The position numbers and the translations under genes are program-made. Below are positions 61,679-64,000 of a stretch of 64,000 nt of DNA, one piece after another (position 1 is the stretch's first letter; each line of letters begins with the position of its first letter). The notes under the pieces were generated by a model that saw only the letters and a program-made list of their open reading frames with translations, did no database searches and was not told where the DNA came from. The stretch comes from Pogonophryne albipinna (lineage: Eukaryota > Chordata > Actinopteri > Perciformes > Artedidraconidae): NCBI GenBank assembly GCA_028583405.1, contig CM053256.1:4597995-4661994 (forward strand), given 5' to 3'.

Positions 61679-64000
61679 CGACCTGATTGGTCCATTGCCC
61701 TCCTCTCTGGGCTTTTCCTACCTCCTCACCATGGTGGACAGGACGACCCGTTGGCCGGAGGCGGTTCCTCTCGTGTCAACATCAGCCGCAGACATTGCCC
61801 GGGCTTTCATTGCGACGTGGGTGTGTCGTTTTGGCACCCCGTCAGACATTTCCTCGGACAGGGGTTCACAGTTCACGTCCGAGCTCTGGAACGCCGTGGC
61901 GAGTGGGAGCGGACATTTTTCTCAGGCTGTTGGCTGACTTTCCGGACCTGACGCTGCCCACCTTCTCCGCGCTCACCACCAAGCATGGGGTAGAGCACCA
62001 CGTCACCACCGAAGGTCCCCCAGTCTACGCCAAGGCCCTGCGGTTGAACCCTTCTAAGCTTGCAGTAGCGAGGGCGGAGTTTTCAACCATGGAACGCCTG
62101 GGTATCGTCCGCCGTTCTGACAGTCCTTGGGCCTCTCCTCTACACGTCGTTCCCAAGCCGAACAGTGGTTGGCGCCCGTGTGGGGATTACCGCCGCCTCA
62201 ACAACGCCACGACACCTGACCGCTACCCGGTGCCGCACATTCAAGACTTCTCGGCACATCTGGCCGGTACGTCAGTGTTTTCGAAAGTGGACCTGGTGCG
62301 TGGTTACCACCACAAATAAATGTTCTTCAGAGTCCCGTTCTTCGGAGTCGGGGTGGTCGGCTTGTCGTTCCTCCCCGCCGCGTTGGCTCAGGCGGCCCTG
62401 TTGGCGCACCCATCATCCACGGCTCCCATCTCCATTACCACAGACGCATCGGACTACGCCGTTGGTGCAGTGCACGAGCAGTGGGTGGAGGGCGCTTGGC
62501 AGCCACTCGCCTTTTTCAGCCGCCAGCTGACGTCCAGAGAACGCAAGTGCAGCGCTTTTGACCGAGAGCTCCTTGGACTTTATTTGGCCGTGCGGCACTT
62601 CCGTTTTTTGCTGGAAGGCCGTGAATTTACAGCGTTTATCGACCACAAGCCGCTCACGTTTGCCATGTCTAAAGTGGCGGAGCCTTGGTCGGCACGTCAG
62701 CAGCGGCAGCTTTCCTACATCTCGGAGTTCACCACAGACATTAAGCACGTGGCTGGCAAGTCGAACCTGGTTGCAGATTGCCTTTCCAGGGTCGTCATCG
62801 GAGCCGTCCAGTTGGGCCTGGACTATACTCGCATGGAGGCGGACCAGGTCACAGACCCTGGCGTCCAGGCTCTGAATGTGGAGGGCGCCGGGCTGCGCTT
62901 GGAGGACGTGGTGTTCGGCGACGCGGGCGTTACCCTCCTGTATTACGTCTCCACAGGCCTGTCGCGGCCAGTCGTTCCCGCCAGCTGGAGGCGCTCTGTG
63001 TTCGAGGCAGTGCACGGCCTGTCACACCCCGGCGTTAAGCCTTCGGTGCGCTTGGCGGCCGCGAAGTTCGTCTGGCATGGGCTGAAAAAGGACGTGAGGA
63101 CTTGGGCTGGTGAGTGCGTGGCTGGTGAGTGCGTGGCTTGTCAGCGCGCTAAGGTGCACCGCCACACGAAGGCCCCTTTGGTGCGTTTCCTGGTGCCTGA
63201 GAGGAGGTTTGACCACGTCAACATCGACCTGATTGGTCCATTGCCCTCCTCTCAGGGCTTTTCCTACCTCCTCACCATGGTGGACAGGACGACCCGTTGG
63301 CCGGAGGCGGTTCCTCTCGTGTCAACATCAGCCGCAGACATTGCCCGGGCTTTCATTGCGACGTGGGTGTGTCGTTTTGGCACCCCGTCAGAGATTTCCT
63401 CGGACAGGGGTTCACAGTTCACGTCCGAGCTCTGGAACGCCGTGGCGAGTGGTTTGGGGGTTAAGCTGCACAGGACTACCGCTTACCACCCTCAGGCTAA
63501 CGGTCTCTGTGAGCGGTTCCATCGCTCCACGAAGGCGGCCCTCAAGGCCGGCCTTACGGACGGTAATTTGGTCGACAAGCTGCCTTGGGTGATGCTGGGC
63601 CTGAGGACTGCGCCTAAAGAGGATCTGCAGTGCTCCACGGCTGAGTTGGTCTACGGTCAGCCGCTGAGGGTTCCGGGGGATTTCCTCCCCAACGTATCGG
63701 CTCCCTGGTCGGCGATGGCCCAGCGGGCTTTCCTGCAGGACGCCGCTGAGGCCTGTTGCTCCGATCCCCACTGCTCGGCACGGTACTCAGGTGTCCCGGG
63801 TTCCCGTGGAGCTCCGTTCGGCGGTGCATGTGTTTATCCGACACGACGCGCACAGAGGCCCCCTGCAGCCCCCTTACGATGGGCCTTTCCGGGTTCTGGA
63901 ACACGGGGACAAGCACTTGGTGGTCGACCTGGGTGGCAGAACCGAGCACGTCTCGGTGGACCGGGTGAAGGCTGCTCACCTGGATTGGACCAGCCGGTGG
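61656..64000 (+). mobile_element. rearranged Mag-like Ty3/gypsy fragment (integrase piece - RT - RNase H - integrase)
   Basis: 61656-61906 is an integrase core fragment ([25 protein letters not shown]). At 61907 it switches to protease/RT sequence ([46 protein letters not shown]). RT stops at about 62318 and jumps past the YLDD block to RNase H ([25 protein letters not shown]). The integrase follows from about 62990, with the same core repeated at 63202-63452. It continues to the window end with frameshifts after 63770. Related to the 41.6-45.9 kb element but a different copy. Confidence 0.8.
62390..63770 (+). pseudogene. RNase H and integrase of the rearranged gypsy fragment
   Basis: RNase H core at 62430-62650, C-terminal RT/RH connection [20 protein letters not shown]. 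Integrase zinc finger at 63010-63150 is disturbed by a 15-bp tandem duplication (AGECV twice before ACQRAK). DDE core: IDLIGPL, SDRGSQF and GLCERFH by 63530. Frame broken near 63770. Confidence 0.75.

Overview
The window is teleost fish genomic DNA. It has vertebrate spliced genes with GT-AG introns, ASC-type PYD and CARD domains, and a FIIND domain. It is dense in fish-type transposons: Tc1 with the fish-type terminal repeat, hAT, L2/CR1-like LINEs, Ty3/gypsy and a tRNA-derived SINE. The base sequence is AT-rich, and there is an assembly gap at 14044-15043. Most of the sequence is intron or transposon; the host genes lie on the minus strand and were assembled here by hand from exon ends and splice phases.

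Host gene content, read right to left (direction of transcription). (1) 54.3-51.3 kb: a PYD-CARD gene of ASC type (184 residues predicted). (2) 49.3-27.1 kb: a large gene whose exons join as CARD - PYD - PYD - PYD - PYD - PYD - FIIND (ZU5-UPA) - CARD, about 1,017 residues. Every exon junction but one agrees in phase. The FIIND keeps the His/Glu/Phe-Ser arrangement needed for autoproteolysis in NLRP1 and CARD8. (3) 25.3-23.2 kb: a small gene encoding little more than one CARD (91 residues). (4) 4.3-2.9 kb: the remains of another linker-CARD gene, deleted through microhomology with a Tc1 element. (5) 1.1 kb to the left edge: the promoter and start exon of a further copy that runs off the window. 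Genes 2, 3 and 5 start with nearly identical promoter/5'UTR/start-exon cassettes carrying GAS-like and IRF/ETS-like motifs. A decayed cassette lies at 11.5-13.9 kb and its duplicate. The locus looks like an expanding, probably interferon-inducible, inflammasome gene array.

Other regions. 5.9-6.1 kb holds a frame-broken fragment resembling a KCNE potassium-channel beta subunit (plus strand). 6.5-11.2 kb is a decayed LTR retrotransposon with a SCAN-like gag, carrying a LINE insertion and a hAT insertion. 8,775-14,043 is repeated almost perfectly at 15,045-20,312 on the other side of the gap, most simply an assembly duplication. 20.2-21.3 kb is a LINE 3' end. Within the introns of gene 2 are a Tc1 with a nested hAT-type MITE (27.5-29.0 kb), a LINE fragment (30.2-30.9 kb), a SINE (32.9-33.1 kb), a hAT with a nested LINE (36.4-40.1 kb) and a young Ty3/gypsy element (41.6-45.9 kb). 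The right end (55.7-64.0 kb) is a single-frame gag-pol gypsy element with three nonsense codons and a 1.35-kb LTR, abutting a rearranged gypsy fragment on the opposite strand.

Functional inference: the domains (ASC-type PYD-CARD adaptor, CARD-only protein, multi-PYD FIIND-CARD protein) are those of inflammasome sensing and its regulation. The tandem PYDs could recruit ASC or PYD-containing caspases, while FIIND cleavage could release a UPA-CARD fragment. No expression or biochemical evidence is available from sequence alone.
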